Positions 1 through 7,977 of a DNA stretch of 34,993 bases are shown piece by piece. Position numbers and translations under genes: made by a program. This DNA comes from Brachyspira sp. GTDB taxonomy: Bacteria; Spirochaetota; Brachyspiria; Brachyspirales; Brachyspiraceae. The notes beneath the pieces were generated by a model. It was given only the letters and a program-made list of their open reading frames with translations. It did no database searches and was not told the DNA's origin. The first letter of the stretch is position 1, and the number at the start of each line of letters is the position of its first letter. The stretch covers positions 1-34,993 of the forward strand of contig NZ_JARHYI010000070.1 of NCBI RefSeq assembly GCF_029258575.1, given 5' to 3'.

Positions 1-171
1 ATTAGAATAACAACTAATAATAAATTAATGTATTTCATAACATACTCCAAAATATATTTTTTACATATAAAATATAATAGTTTTCTATTATTAGTCAAAA
101 AATATAATAATAATATTACAATTTAATTAAAATTAGTTTATAATAAAATAATATTACTATTTGGATATAAA

Positions 172-600
172 ATGATACTTGGAGTAGATTTCGGACGAAA
201 AAAAACGGGAACAGCTTTTATGGATATGGATATAAAAATTCCATTTCCATGCAGACTTATAGAAGAAAGTAATGCAAGAAAAGTAAAACGTGCTTTAATG
301 GACATAATAGAAGAAAAAAAAATTGACACTGTTGTTTTTGGCTTGCCATTATCTGATGAAGGAAAAGAAAGCGAGTGGTGTTCTGAAATAAGAAGATTTT
401 CTGAATTCCTATTAAAAAGTATAAAAGTAAATATTGTTTTTGTTGATGAATACGGCACTTCAAAAGAGGCTGATTTTATATTGAGAGGAAAAAAAAAGAA
501 TGTAAAAAAAAAGGCTAATGATTTAATTGCTGCTGTTTTAATATTAGAAAATTATTTGAATGTTATTAATATGAATAAAATAAATGATATTAATCAATAA
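172..600 (+). CDS. ruvX: Putative pre-16S rRNA nuclease / Holliday junction resolvase-like protein RuvX (YqgF)
   Basis: This 142-residue protein belongs to the YqgF/RuvX RNase H-fold family, whose members process the 5' end of 16S rRNA and resemble Holliday junction resolvases. The N-terminus carries the GVDFG motif with Asp6 and a following Gly-rich turn. The family's GLPL segment lies near residue 57, followed by DEG. The DE(R/Y) motif appears as VDEYGTS around residues 91-97, and the last acidic motif is Asp117 in NDLIAA, followed by an aliphatic helix. Length matches the family (about 140). Arg in the usual DERLTT motif is replaced by Tyr, a small deviation. The ATG is preceded by a weak GGA element. 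The next gene follows on the same strand after about 70 bases, so the two may be cotranscribed. Family assignment is good; which activity dominates cannot be told from sequence. Confidence 0.85.
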   Translation: MILGVDFGRKKTGTAFMDMDIKIPFPCRLIEESNARKVKRALMDIIEEKKIDTVVFGLPLSDEGKESEWCSEIRRFSEFLLKSIKVNIVFVDEYGTSKEADFILRGKKKNVKKKANDLIAAVLILENYLNVINMNKINDINQ

Positions 601-672
601 TTTAATTATTTACTATTTTGATGATTAAATAGTTATATAATATAAATAAAAATATGAAAGGTAATAAAAAAC

Positions 673-1599
673 ATGAATAATAATATAATAAAAAAATATA
701 TAAAATTATCGTCTATAATTGTTGCTTTAATAATAATATTGATAGTAATAACTTTTTTCAAAAATAAAGGATATTCATTACCTTCTATGAAAAAAATTAA
801 TTCCAATATATCAGAAATAACAATAAAAAGAGGTGCTAATGAAACTATATCAATAAAATATGATGATGACAAATGGATTATAAATGATAAATACAATGCT
901 GACAATTCTTTAGTAGATGCTATTACAAATGCTTTAAATACTATACAGCCCATTGAGATAGTTTCAAGAGGTGATGATGATACTATATCAAAATATAAAT
1001 TATCAGATGAAGAAGCATTAACTGTTTTGGCATTAGATAGTTCTTCAAAAGAAGTAAGAAATATAAAATTTGGTATGAAATCAACATTTGGAAATAGTGT
1101 ATACTCAAAAATAGATAATGATAAAAATATATATTTACTTGGAAATACTGCTTCAAATCCTAAAGATATATTCGATAAAACTGAAAATGATCTTATAAAT
1201 AAAACTATAACAAAAATAAAAAATGATGATATACAAAAAATATCTATAGAATATAATAATAATTCTTATACTTTAGAAAAACTTCAAAATGATACTAATA
1301 ATAATTGGCTCAAAACTTGGAACAATAGCACAGTAAATGCCAATGATATTTATGCTAATATATTTGATTTAGTTAATTTAAATGCTGACGGATTAATAAC
1401 AAATGATAGTATAGCTAAAAATACATCATTATATAAAATAAATATACAAACAGCAAATGATAATTTATCATATGAGATATTAAATAAATACGATACTAAT
1501 AATTACGAAATAGTAAATAGCAATGATAATAATAGATATTATATGACAGAAACTTCATTTAATAATATTATGCAATCAATTAATAATATAATTAAATAA
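673..1599 (+). CDS. DUF4340 domain-containing membrane-anchored protein
   Basis: The 308-residue product starts with a short basic segment and one hydrophobic helix (about residues 12-30), which looks like a signal anchor with the remainder outside the cytoplasm. The body resembles DUF4340 proteins: short beta-rich repeats with a W-I/L-N segment near residue 68, a helix of the form VDAITNALNTI, and a second related half beginning with a KISIEYNNNSYTLEK-type strand near residue 200. DUF4340 proteins often accompany gliding/ABC-type export genes, but no such partner is visible here, so function is unknown. An AAAGG ribosome binding site lies 12 bases before the ATG. Composition is extremely rich in Asn, Asp and Lys, as expected for a very AT-rich genome. 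A bidirectional hairpin terminator follows the stop codon. Confidence 0.7.
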   Translation: MNNNIIKKYIKLSSIIVALIIILIVITFFKNKGYSLPSMKKINSNISEITIKRGANETISIKYDDDKWIINDKYNADNSLVDAITNALNTIQPIEIVSRGDDDTISKYKLSDEEALTVLALDSSSKEVRNIKFGMKSTFGNSVYSKIDNDKNIYLLGNTASNPKDIFDKTENDLINKTITKIKNDDIQKISIEYNNNSYTLEKLQNDTNNNWLKTWNNSTVNANDIYANIFDLVNLNADGLITNDSIAKNTSLYKINIQTANDNLSYEILNKYDTNNYEIVNSNDNNRYYMTETSFNNIMQSINNIIK

Positions 1600-1621
1600 T
1601 CTTTAATAAAAAATAAATAAA

Positions 1622-1650
1622 AAGGGGCTTGAATAAAGCTCCTTATTTTT
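1622..1650 (+). terminator. Bidirectional rho-independent terminator between DUF4340 gene and lptB
   Basis: A GGGGCTT / AAGCTCC hairpin with a five-base loop is followed by TTATTTTTT on the plus strand and by a T-rich run on the minus strand. It sits between two convergent genes, so it can end both transcripts. Confidence 0.75.
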
Positions 1651-1680
1651 TATAAGAAAATTCATGTTTATAAAAAATTG

Positions 1681-2511
1681 TTACATACTAAATGATTCGC
1701 CCAAATATACTTTACGAGCCAATGGGTCATTTATTATCTCTTCAGAAGTACCTTTTACCAATATCTGTCCATTACCCATAATATATGCCCTATCAGTAAT
1801 TCTTAAAGTTTCCCTTACATTATGGTCTGTAATTAATATACCCAAACCTTTTTCTTTTAAAGAAGCTATAATATTCTGTATATCAATAACGGCAATAGGG
1901 TCAACTCCAGCAAAAGGCTCATCTAATAATATAAATTTTGGATTAACTGTTAATGCCCTTGCAATTTCGCATCTTCTCCTCTCTCCGCCTGAAAGAGTAT
2001 AACCTTTCTGCTTTCTTACATGAGTGATATTAAACTCTTCAAGAAGCATATCAGCTATCTTCATTCGGTCTTTAGTAGATAATGCCTTATTATATTCTAA
2101 TATAGCCAGCAGATTATCCTCTACAGAAAGTTTCCTGAAAATAGATGCCTCCTGAGGTAAATAACCTATTCCTAAAGTTGCTCTTTGATGCATATGAAGT
2201 TTTGTAATATCCAAATCATTTAAATATACATTTCCTGCTGTAGCAGTAACAAAACCAACTGTTATATAAAAACTTGTAGTCTTTCCAGCACCATTAGGAC
2301 CTAAAAGCCCTACAACTTCACCTTGCTTAACACTATAGGAAATATCACATATTATTTTTCTTTTGCCGTAATATTTTGTGAGATTAACTGCACGAATTTC
2401 ATAAGGATTGGATTTATTATAATTAAAAAAATTATCCGCTGTTATAGGTTCAGAGGGTATAATATTTTTATCATCCTTTTTTTTGAAAAAATCAAGAACT
2501 TTATTAAACAT
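1681..2511 (-). CDS. lptB: Lipopolysaccharide export ABC transporter ATP-binding protein LptB
   Basis: This ATPase would drive LptB2FG extraction of lipopolysaccharide or an equivalent glycolipid from the inner membrane. Walker A GPNGAGKTT is at about residues 71-79, the Q-loop Gln is near 120, the signature LSGGERRRCEIARAL starts near 173, Walker B ILLDEPFAGVDP near 194, and the switch His is in TDHNVRETL near 230. The LSGGERRR and FAGVDPI segments are typical of LptB rather than of generic branched-chain transporters. The 276-residue length exceeds the usual approximately 240 because of an N-terminal extension of about 37 Lys/Asp/Asn-rich residues before the first beta strand. A strong GGAGG site seven bases before the ATG supports the long start. 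It lies 23 bases downstream of a ferritin gene on the same strand, so the two are probably cotranscribed. No other lpt genes are in the window. Confidence 0.9.
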   Translation of the reverse strand: MFNKVLDFFKKKDDKNIIPSEPITADNFFNYNKSNPYEIRAVNLTKYYGKRKIICDISYSVKQGEVVGLLGPNGAGKTTSFYITVGFVTATAGNVYLNDLDITKLHMHQRATLGIGYLPQEASIFRKLSVEDNLLAILEYNKALSTKDRMKIADMLLEEFNITHVRKQKGYTLSGGERRRCEIARALTVNPKFILLDEPFAGVDPIAVIDIQNIIASLKEKGLGILITDHNVRETLRITDRAYIMGNGQILVKGTSEEIINDPLARKVYLGESFSM

Positions 2512-2534
2512 ATACCCTCCTAATAATATTTAAT

Positions 2535-3077
2535 TTATTGCATATTAATATCTATACTATTTGAATGTCTTTCTGTATCTAAAGCACCCATTGCTTTATC
2601 AAATGTATATAGATTTCTACCCTCTAAATTACCTTTACCAAGCATATTGATTTTTACTACAATATCATTGAATAATTCTTCTTCTTCAAGTTGCTCTTGT
2701 ATAAACCAATCTAAAAATCTTGAAGTAATATAATCTTTGCTTTCCATAGCTTTTCCAACTAATTCATTTATGCATGAAGTGATATACTGTTCATGTTTTA
2801 CAATAGTATCAAATAAATCCTCTATTGATTTGAAATCATTTTGAGGTGCATGCATTTCTCCTATGATAGACTGTCCACCTACTTTATTAATAAAATCTCT
2901 AAACTTATCGAAATGTTCAGTTTCTTCTTTGTAGTGTCCGTATAAGAATTTACTGCATCCTTTTAATCCCTGTTTGTCGCACCAACCTGCCATATTAAAA
3001 TAAAGACTTGCTGAATATAGCTCCTTATTTAATTGTCCGTTTAATAATTTTATTATTTCATCTTTTATTATAGACAT
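2535..3077 (-). CDS. Non-haem bacterial ferritin (first of two paralogues)
   Basis: This 180-residue protein is a bacterial (FtnA-like) ferritin that would oxidise and store iron in a 24-subunit cage. The expected ferroxidase ligands are present: Glu in NKELYSASLYFN (about residue 19), the EE..H pair in YKEETEHF (about 52-56), Glu in KHEQYITSCIN, and Gln in FIQEQLEEEELF. The conserved AGWC and LYTFDK segments match the FtnA pattern. A C-terminal tail of about ten residues extends past the usual end. An AAGGAG site precedes the ATG. It lies upstream of lptB with only 23 bases between them. The neighbouring paralogue at 3291-3806 has its own terminator, so this gene likely has its own promoter in the AT-rich 3078-3245 interval. 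Confidence 0.9.
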   Translation of the reverse strand: MSIIKDEIIKLLNGQLNKELYSASLYFNMAGWCDKQGLKGCSKFLYGHYKEETEHFDKFRDFINKVGGQSIIGEMHAPQNDFKSIEDLFDTIVKHEQYITSCINELVGKAMESKDYITSRFLDWFIQEQLEEEELFNDIVVKINMLGKGNLEGRNLYTFDKAMGALDTERHSNSIDINMQ

Positions 3078-3245
3078 AATACAACTCCTTTTAATATTTT
3101 ATAACCTTTATAATTTTATAATAAATTTTAAATTTATCAATAAAAAAACATAATTATAGTATCATAACATATTTTACATAAATTCATATAGATAGAATGA
3201 AAAATTAACACTTTTGAATATTAGAAATTAATATGAAATGAAAAA

Positions 3246-3283
3246 TACCTGCCCCATAATAATTCTTTATTATGAAGCAGGTA
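3246..3283 (-). terminator. Rho-independent terminator after second ferritin gene
   Basis: On the minus strand TACCTGC pairs with GCAGGTA, and CATAATAA pairs with TTATTATG inside it, followed by ATTTTT. It begins a few bases past the stop codon of the ferritin at 3291-3806 and separates the two ferritin genes transcriptionally. Confidence 0.8.
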
Positions 3284-3290
3284 CAATAAA

Positions 3291-3806
3291 TTAAGAACAA
3301 TGCTCTTGTGAATCTAAATTACCTACAAATTTGTCGAATGTATAAAGATTTCTTCCTTTCAAATCTTCTAAAATTCTTATTTTCTTGATAATATCATTGA
3401 ATAATTCTTCCTCTTCAAGCTGTTCTTTAACAAACCACTCTAAAAATTTTAATGTAACATAGTCTTTACTATCCATTGAAATACTTACTAATTTATTAAT
3501 GCATGATGTAATATATTCTTCATGCTTAATAATTTTTTCAAATAATTCTTCAACTGAATTAAATTTACATTCAGGAGCTTTCATCTCACCCATTACAGCC
3601 TGTCCACCTGCTTTATTGATGAATTCTCTAAACTTTTCTAAATGAGTATGTTCCTCTGATGAATGATTATATAAAAACTTGCTGCATCCTTTCAACCCTT
3701 CTTTCTCACACCAACCTGCCATATTAAAATAAAGATTAGCAGAATAATGTTCTAAATTAAGATGTTCATTTAATAAATTAACTGTTTCTTGACTAATTAC
3801 AGACAT
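3291..3806 (-). CDS. Non-haem bacterial ferritin (second paralogue)
   Basis: This 171-residue FtnA-type ferritin is closely related to the one at 2535-3077, sharing the N-E-(L/H)-YSA-LYFNMAGWC, KGCSKFLY and EQLEEEELFNDI segments. Ferroxidase ligands are retained: Glu in NLEHYSANLYFN, EE..H in SSEEHTHLEKF, Glu in KHEEYITSCIN, and Gln in VKEQLEEEE. Length is the family norm (about 165-175). The start is supported by an AGGAG element before the ATG. The two genes look like a tandem duplication that has diverged, the main differences lying in surface loops and the C-terminus. The transcript ends at the hairpin just downstream. Whether the two subunits co-assemble or respond to different signals cannot be seen here. 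Confidence 0.9.
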   Translation of the reverse strand: MSVISQETVNLLNEHLNLEHYSANLYFNMAGWCEKEGLKGCSKFLYNHSSEEHTHLEKFREFINKAGGQAVMGEMKAPECKFNSVEELFEKIIKHEEYITSCINKLVSISMDSKDYVTLKFLEWFVKEQLEEEELFNDIIKKIRILEDLKGRNLYTFDKFVGNLDSQEHCS

Positions 3807-3957
3807 AATCTCTCCTATATTTTAAAATTATCTAAAATTATATTAACCTATTCCAATATTTTTAACAAGAGATTTTCATAAAAAAATAGCAACACTATAT
3901 TTCTCATATAATATTACTATGATTTTATCAAACATATATAACAAATTATAGAATTAA

Positions 3958-4345
3958 TTATCCTTTTAATTTAAAATATTCTATAGATTTAATCAATTCA
4001 TTAGCCTCGCTTAATAATGATTTAGAAGCAGAATTATCCTCAGTAATAAACAGGCATTCTTTTTGAACAGCAGAATCTATATTATTTATAGCAGCATTAA
4101 TCTGTCCTATACCTTTTCCCTATTAATGAACGACTATATTTATTCTCTACATCAATGAAAAGGCACTATCCATCTTCTCAGAAATTTCATTAAAAATATC
4201 TTTTGATTCTCTTACACTTTTAGCAGTCAAATATATTTTTTCATTACTGTATGTTATTAATGATGTAATATTTTTTACTGATTCCTATATTGACTAGCAA
4301 TCTCATTCATAGATGCAGCTATCTCTTCCAAACTTATGATAAAGT
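3958..4345 (-). pseudogene. Remnant of a methyl-accepting chemotaxis protein (C-terminal part)
   Basis: Three segments in different minus-strand frames reconstruct the end of a chemoreceptor signalling domain. The first reads SLEEIAASMNEIASQ (about 4290-4340), the second ESVKNITSLI followed by ESKDIFNEISEKMDS (about 4160-4290). The third reads GIGQINAAINNIDSAVQ and then ASKSLLSEANELIKSIEYFKL (about 3958-4115). These match the helical hairpin and C-terminal pattern of MCP proteins. Frameshifts and stop codons separate the blocks, and nothing of the sensor, membrane or HAMP regions is present. It is a decayed fragment rather than a functional gene. Confidence 0.75.
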
Positions 4346-4388
4346 ATTCATTATATTTGATAAATGCTATCACAAAAATAAAAAATAC

Positions 4389-4418
4389 TTGATTTTTTAT
4401 CATTCTACTAATAGAATG
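4389..4418 (+). promoter_or_regulatory. Putative ilvD promoter with overlapping palindrome
   Basis: TTGATT (4389-4394), a 17-base spacer and TAGAAT (4412-4417) form a plausible vegetative promoter upstream of ilvD. A perfect palindrome with arms CATTCTA (4401-4407) and TAGAATG (4412-4418), separated by four bases, covers the spacer and the -10 box. That is where a repressor would block polymerase. The regulator is not in the window. Confidence 0.5.
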
Positions 4419-4464
4419 TATGCATTACAATTTTACAAAATTTTATAAAAATGGAGAAATAATA

Positions 4465-6147
4465 ATGAGTTTCAGAGAAAACAGTTCTTTAAGAAGTGAT
4501 AGAGTATTGAAAGGTGACGAAAGAGCACCAAATAGATCATTGTTCTATTCTATGGGTTATACAGATGAAGAATTAAAAAGACCTCTAATTGGAATTATTT
4601 CTGCATATAGTGAAATTGTACCTGGACATATACATCTTGACAAACTTTCTCAAGCTGTAAAATCAGGAGTATTAATAGGAGGAGGAACTCCTATACTTAT
4701 ACCATCTATAGGCGTATGCGATGGTATAGCTATGGGACATTTAGGAATGAAATATTCGCTTCCTTCAAGAGAATTAATAGCCGATTCAGTTGAGAGTATG
4801 GTTATAGCTCATGGATTAGATGGAGTTGTATTAATACCTAACTGCGATAAAATAGTACCTGGTATGATAATGGGACTTTTAAGAATGAATATACCTGGAA
4901 TAGTAATAAGCGGAGGTGCTATGCTTCCGGGCGATCATGGCGATGAAAAAATAAGTTTATCAAATATATTTGAGGCTGTAGGAGCTAAAAAAGCTAATCT
5001 TATAAATGATACTGAACTTGAAGAGTATGCTCAGAATACTTGTCCTAGCTGCGGTTCATGTGCTGGAATGTATACAGCAAATAGCATGAATTGTCTTTCT
5101 GAAGCTTTAGGAATAGCTCTTCCTGGAAATGGAACTATACCTGCTGTCTATTCTGCTAGAACTTTACTCGCTAAAAAAGCAGGAATGCAGGTTATGGAAT
5201 TATTAAAAAATGATATAAAGCCTTTAGATATAATAACTCCTGAATCTTTTAAAAATGCACTTGCTGTAGATATGGCTTTAGGATGTTCTACTAATAGTGT
5301 ACTGCATTTACTTGCTATAGCTAATGAAGCAGGAATACCCATAGATTTACAAACTATAAATGAGATAAGCGATCGTACTCCTAATCTTTGTCATTTGGCA
5401 CCTGCTGGACATAATTATATAGAAGATTTATATAAAGCTGGAGGAATACCTGCTGTAATGAAAGAGCTTGATAAGGGAAGATTTATAAATACTTCTCTTC
5501 TAACTGCTACAGCTAAAACTATAGCCGAAAATATAAAAGATGCTGTCAATAAAAATAATAATGTTTTAAGAAATATAGAAAACCCTTATAGTAAAACAGG
5601 TGGTATTACTATACTTTGGGGTAATATTGCTAAAGATGGATGTGTTGTTAAACGTTCTGCGGTTGCTGATGAAATGCTTGTACATAAGGGACCTGCTAGA
5701 GTATTTGACTGTGAAGAAGATGCTATAGCTGCAATATATGCTGAAAAAATAAATAAAGGCGATGTTGTTGTTATAAGATATGAAGGACCTAAAGGTGGAC
5801 CTGGTATGCGTGAAATGTTAAACCCTACTTCTGCTCTCGCTGGTATGAAACTAGATAAAGATGTTGCATTAATAACAGATGGAAGATTCTCTGGTGCTTC
5901 AAGAGGTGCTTCTATAGGGCATGTTTCACCTGAAGCTGCAAGCGGAGGAGAAATTGCTTTCATAAAAGAAAATGATATTATAAGTATAGATATACCTAAT
6001 CATAAAATCAATTTAGAAATCTCTGATGAAGAAATGGAAAAGAGAAGAAAAGAAATTCCTATTAAACCTTTAGAAGAAATTAGAGGCTGGCTTGGAAGAT
6101 ATAGAAAACTTGTTCAGTCTGCTAATACTGGTGCTGTATTGAAATAA
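4465..6147 (+). CDS. ilvD: Dihydroxy-acid dehydratase IlvD
   Basis: IlvD dehydrates 2,3-dihydroxy-3-methylbutanoate and its methylpentanoate homologue to the 2-keto acids of valine and isoleucine synthesis, using an Fe-S cluster and Mg2+. The protein shows PGHIHLDK near residue 53, [18 protein letters not shown] near 100, NCDKI (Cys127), [10 protein letters not shown] (Cys193-Cys199), [14 protein letters not shown] and the C-terminal [10 protein letters not shown] motif. I place the start at 4465: a GGAG site is correctly spaced from it, and homologues begin about here, giving 560 residues. A longer in-frame reading from 4420 adds 15 unlike residues. No other ilv or leu gene is nearby, so it is either a solitary locus or part of a scattered pathway. 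The gene is intact and its transcript starts downstream of a palindromic promoter candidate. Confidence 0.93.
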   Translation: MSFRENSSLRSDRVLKGDERAPNRSLFYSMGYTDEELKRPLIGIISAYSEIVPGHIHLDKLSQAVKSGVLIGGGTPILIPSIGVCDGIAMGHLGMKYSLPSRELIADSVESMVIAHGLDGVVLIPNCDKIVPGMIMGLLRMNIPGIVISGGAMLPGDHGDEKISLSNIFEAVGAKKANLINDTELEEYAQNTCPSCGSCAGMYTANSMNCLSEALGIALPGNGTIPAVYSARTLLAKKAGMQVMELLKNDIKPLDIITPESFKNALAVDMALGCSTNSVLHLLAIANEAGIPIDLQTINEISDRTPNLCHLAPAGHNYIEDLYKAGGIPAVMKELDKGRFINTSLLTATAKTIAENIKDAVNKNNNVLRNIENPYSKTGGITILWGNIAKDGCVVKRSAVADEMLVHKGPARVFDCEEDAIAAIYAEKINKGDVVVIRYEGPKGGPGMREMLNPTSALAGMKLDKDVALITDGRFSGASRGASIGHVSPEAASGGEIAFIKENDIISIDIPNHKINLEISDEEMEKRRKEIPIKPLEEIRGWLGRYRKLVQSANTGAVLK

Positions 6148-6170
6148 TTTTTTTAATAAAAAATAAAAAT

Positions 6171-6204
6171 TGATGTTATAGTGTATCTTAAAGCTATAAC
6201 ATCA
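6171..6204. repeat. Perfect 11-bp inverted repeat downstream of ilvD
   Basis: TGATGTTATAG at 6171-6181 is repeated inverted at 6194-6204, with a 12-base loop. A T-rich run follows only on the minus strand, toward the ilvD 3' end. As an ilvD terminator it would lack a proper U-tract, but it could protect the mRNA end or stop antisense transcription. Confidence 0.6.
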
Positions 6205-6408
6205 AATAAAACACTATTAATATAAAAGTCATTATAAAAAATTAATATTACAGACCGCTTGAATATATATATTTTAAGCCAGTAGAAATATTGTTTAGTT
6301 TATAGCTGATATAAGTTGTAATCTAAATTTATTTTAAATAATTTTATAAAAATTAAAAATAACAAAAAAAGATAATCAATAAAAAATAAATAATAAATGA
6401 TAATTAAA
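6205..6408. other. AT-rich intergenic stretch without recognised feature
   Basis: Between the inverted repeat after ilvD and the symporter remnant I see no open reading frame, RNA gene or clear promoter. Confidence 0.5.
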
Positions 6409-6795
6409 ATGAAAACATTAAAAACAAATAAGCAATTTCTTCGGTAAATATATGTCAGTTATAGTATTAGTGGTAGCGGTATTAGCTTTATTTTTACCAA
6501 AATCTGTAAACTTTATAAAAAGAAGTTATATTAACCATATCAATGTTCTGTATGGGTATAACATTAAAATTAGAAGATTTTAAAGTATTATTCACAAGAC
6601 CTAGAGATATAGTTATATGGAAACAGTACAATTTACTATAATGCCTAATTAACATTTCTTTTATCTATGGCATTTTTTCCGCCTGAACTTGATATAGTGT
6701 AATACTTGTAGGTACTTATCCAAAAGGAATATAATCAAATGTTATAACATATTTAGCTAAAGGAGATATGCCTTTATCTGTTGGTATGATGCTTT
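6409..6795 (+). pseudogene. Remnant of a bile acid:sodium symporter (BASS/YocS-type) family protein
   Basis: Pieces of a BASS-family membrane transporter can be read in shifting plus-strand frames. They include FGKYMSVIVLVVAVLALFLP, then MGITLKLEDFKVLFTRPRDI, then TIMP, then PPELDI. The last pieces are a damaged GTYPKGI-SNVITYLAKGD (normally GTCPGGTSSNV) and PLSVGM. These occur in the family's order. Several frameshifts and stop codons interrupt them, and everything after the SVGM segment is missing, so about two thirds of the transporter, including the C-terminal helices, is lost. No product is expected. Confidence 0.75.
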
Positions 6796-6924
6796 AGAAG
6801 TAGCTGTTTCTGCCAGATATTTAAATATAAGACCTTACAAGGTTGATAAGGAAATTATATTAAAAGCTATTATTGATTTAGAAAATTTTAATAATAAAAG
6901 TAATGCTATTAAATATAACAACTA
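6787..6924 (+). pseudogene. Unidentified gene tail fused to the symporter remnant
   Basis: Directly after the symporter remnant, one frame stays open to a TAA at 6922. It reads DALEVAVSARYLNIRPYKVD and then KEIILKAIIDLENF. This is not the BASS C-terminus and looks like the last 45 or so residues of a different, soluble protein, probably brought next to the symporter by a deletion. I do not recognise the family. There is no start codon or ribosome site for it. Confidence 0.35.
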
Positions 6925-6961
6925 ATAAATTGCATTTCAAAAATAAAAAAGTAATTAATAT

Positions 6962-6998
6962 AATAATAAAGATAGAATATACTATAACCTTTATTATT
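6962..6998 (-). terminator. Possible terminator of the sugar ABC operon
   Basis: A perfect 10-bp A/T-only inverted repeat (AATAATAAAG / CTTTATTATT) lies just past the permease stop codon. A TTTTTT run follows some distance later on the minus strand. It is weak because it contains only two G-C pairs. Confidence 0.4.
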
Positions 6999-7004
6999 AA
7001 ATTT

Positions 7005-7964
7005 TTATTTTCTGAAATTTTCTTTTATCTTATCTATAAACACAGCAACTATTATAACACATCCAATCATAACCTCTTGCAAAAATGCTGATACTCCCAT
7101 TAAATTAAGTCCGTTTCTTAGAGTTCCAATAATTAAAGATCCAATTAATGTACCTGTAATAATTCCTTCTCCTCCACTTAAACTAGTACCGCCTATTACA
7201 GAAGAAGCAACCGCATACAATTCATATCCAAAACCAGCTGTAGGCTGTCCAGAAAGTACTCTTGAAGCAAATATTATTCCAGCTATAGAAGCCAAAAATG
7301 CAGAAAAAATATAAACTAAAACTATAGTTATATTAGTATTAATACCTGATAATTTTGCAGCTTGTATATTAGAACCCGATGCATAAATGTGAAGCCCCAA
7401 AGGTGTTTTAGTTAATATATAATGGAATATAAAAGTTAATAAAAACATTATCCATACAGGTATAGGCAAACCTAAAATAGAACCTCCTCCTATAATAATA
7501 AAACCTTTAGGAAGTCCTGATACTGGTATTCCATTTGTAAGAAGTAAATTTATACCTTTAACAATACTCATAGTTCCCAATGTAACTACAAATGGAGGAA
7601 GTTTTGCATATACTATTAAAATACCATTCACTAAACCTACTGTCGTAGCTATTAAACATCCTAATATTACCGCCATAGGTATAGACATTCCATCAACCAT
7701 AAACATAGAACTTAACATTCCAGAAAAACCAATAACAGACCCTAAAGATAAATCAATTCCTCCTGTTATAAGAACAAGAGTTTGTCCTATGGATATTATT
7801 GCTATTATTGATGATTGTAAAGCAACTGTAAGTAAATTATTTTTGGTGAAAAAATATTTTGATGCTATTGAAAATACTATCATCATAGCTATTAGTACTA
7901 TCATAATTGATATTAATTGTTTTAATTGTGAATTTCTATTTATATAGTTCAATATTTTTTTCAT
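7005..7964 (-). CDS. Sugar ABC transporter permease, RbsC/AlsC family
   Basis: This 319-residue polytopic inner-membrane protein is the permease of a carbohydrate-type (CUT2) ABC importer. It contains roughly nine to ten hydrophobic segments. Family segments include the GQTLVLITGGIDLSLGSVIG stretch near residue 60, PPFVVTLGTMSIVKGINLL near 120, and SGINTN near 207, which is part of the ATPase-contact loop. The late GFGYELYAVASSVIGGTSLSGG stretch with a GTLIGSLIIGTLRNGLNLMG-type tail is also typical. It is the last gene of the operon on the minus strand and starts 13 bases after the ATPase gene stop. Substrate is carried by the partner binding protein; from sequence only a pentose or hexose (ribose, allose, xylose, galactose-like) can be proposed. 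Confidence 0.9.
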   Translation of the reverse strand: MKKILNYINRNSQLKQLISIMIVLIAMMIVFSIASKYFFTKNNLLTVALQSSIIAIISIGQTLVLITGGIDLSLGSVIGFSGMLSSMFMVDGMSIPMAVILGCLIATTVGLVNGILIVYAKLPPFVVTLGTMSIVKGINLLLTNGIPVSGLPKGFIIIGGGSILGLPIPVWIMFLLTFIFHYILTKTPLGLHIYASGSNIQAAKLSGINTNITIVLVYIFSAFLASIAGIIFASRVLSGQPTAGFGYELYAVASSVIGGTSLSGGEGIITGTLIGSLIIGTLRNGLNLMGVSAFLQEVMIGCVIIVAVFIDKIKENFRK

Positions 7965-7977
7965 ATAGTCCTCTTTA

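Noticed and set aside
1-171. Possible promoter TATAAT near 71-76 for ruvX
   Set aside because: No suitable -35 box at the right distance; A/T-rich background makes the hexamer uninformative.
138-458. Antisense open frames over ruvX
   Set aside because: They mirror the conserved ruvX frame and have no recognisable domain or ribosome site.
3090-3130. PerR/Fur-like TTATAAT repeats upstream of the ferritin at 2535-3077
   Set aside because: The arms do not keep the 7-1-7 spacing and such A/T words are common in this composition, so a regulator site cannot be claimed.
5586-5963. Antisense open frame of 125 codons in ilvD
   Set aside because: It is a shadow of the conserved ilvD frame and shows no independent motif.
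6903-7091. Plus-strand open frame of 62 codons overlapping the permease gene end
   Set aside because: It overlaps the permease coding sequence in antisense, has low-complexity Ile/Asn/Lys content and no ribosome site.
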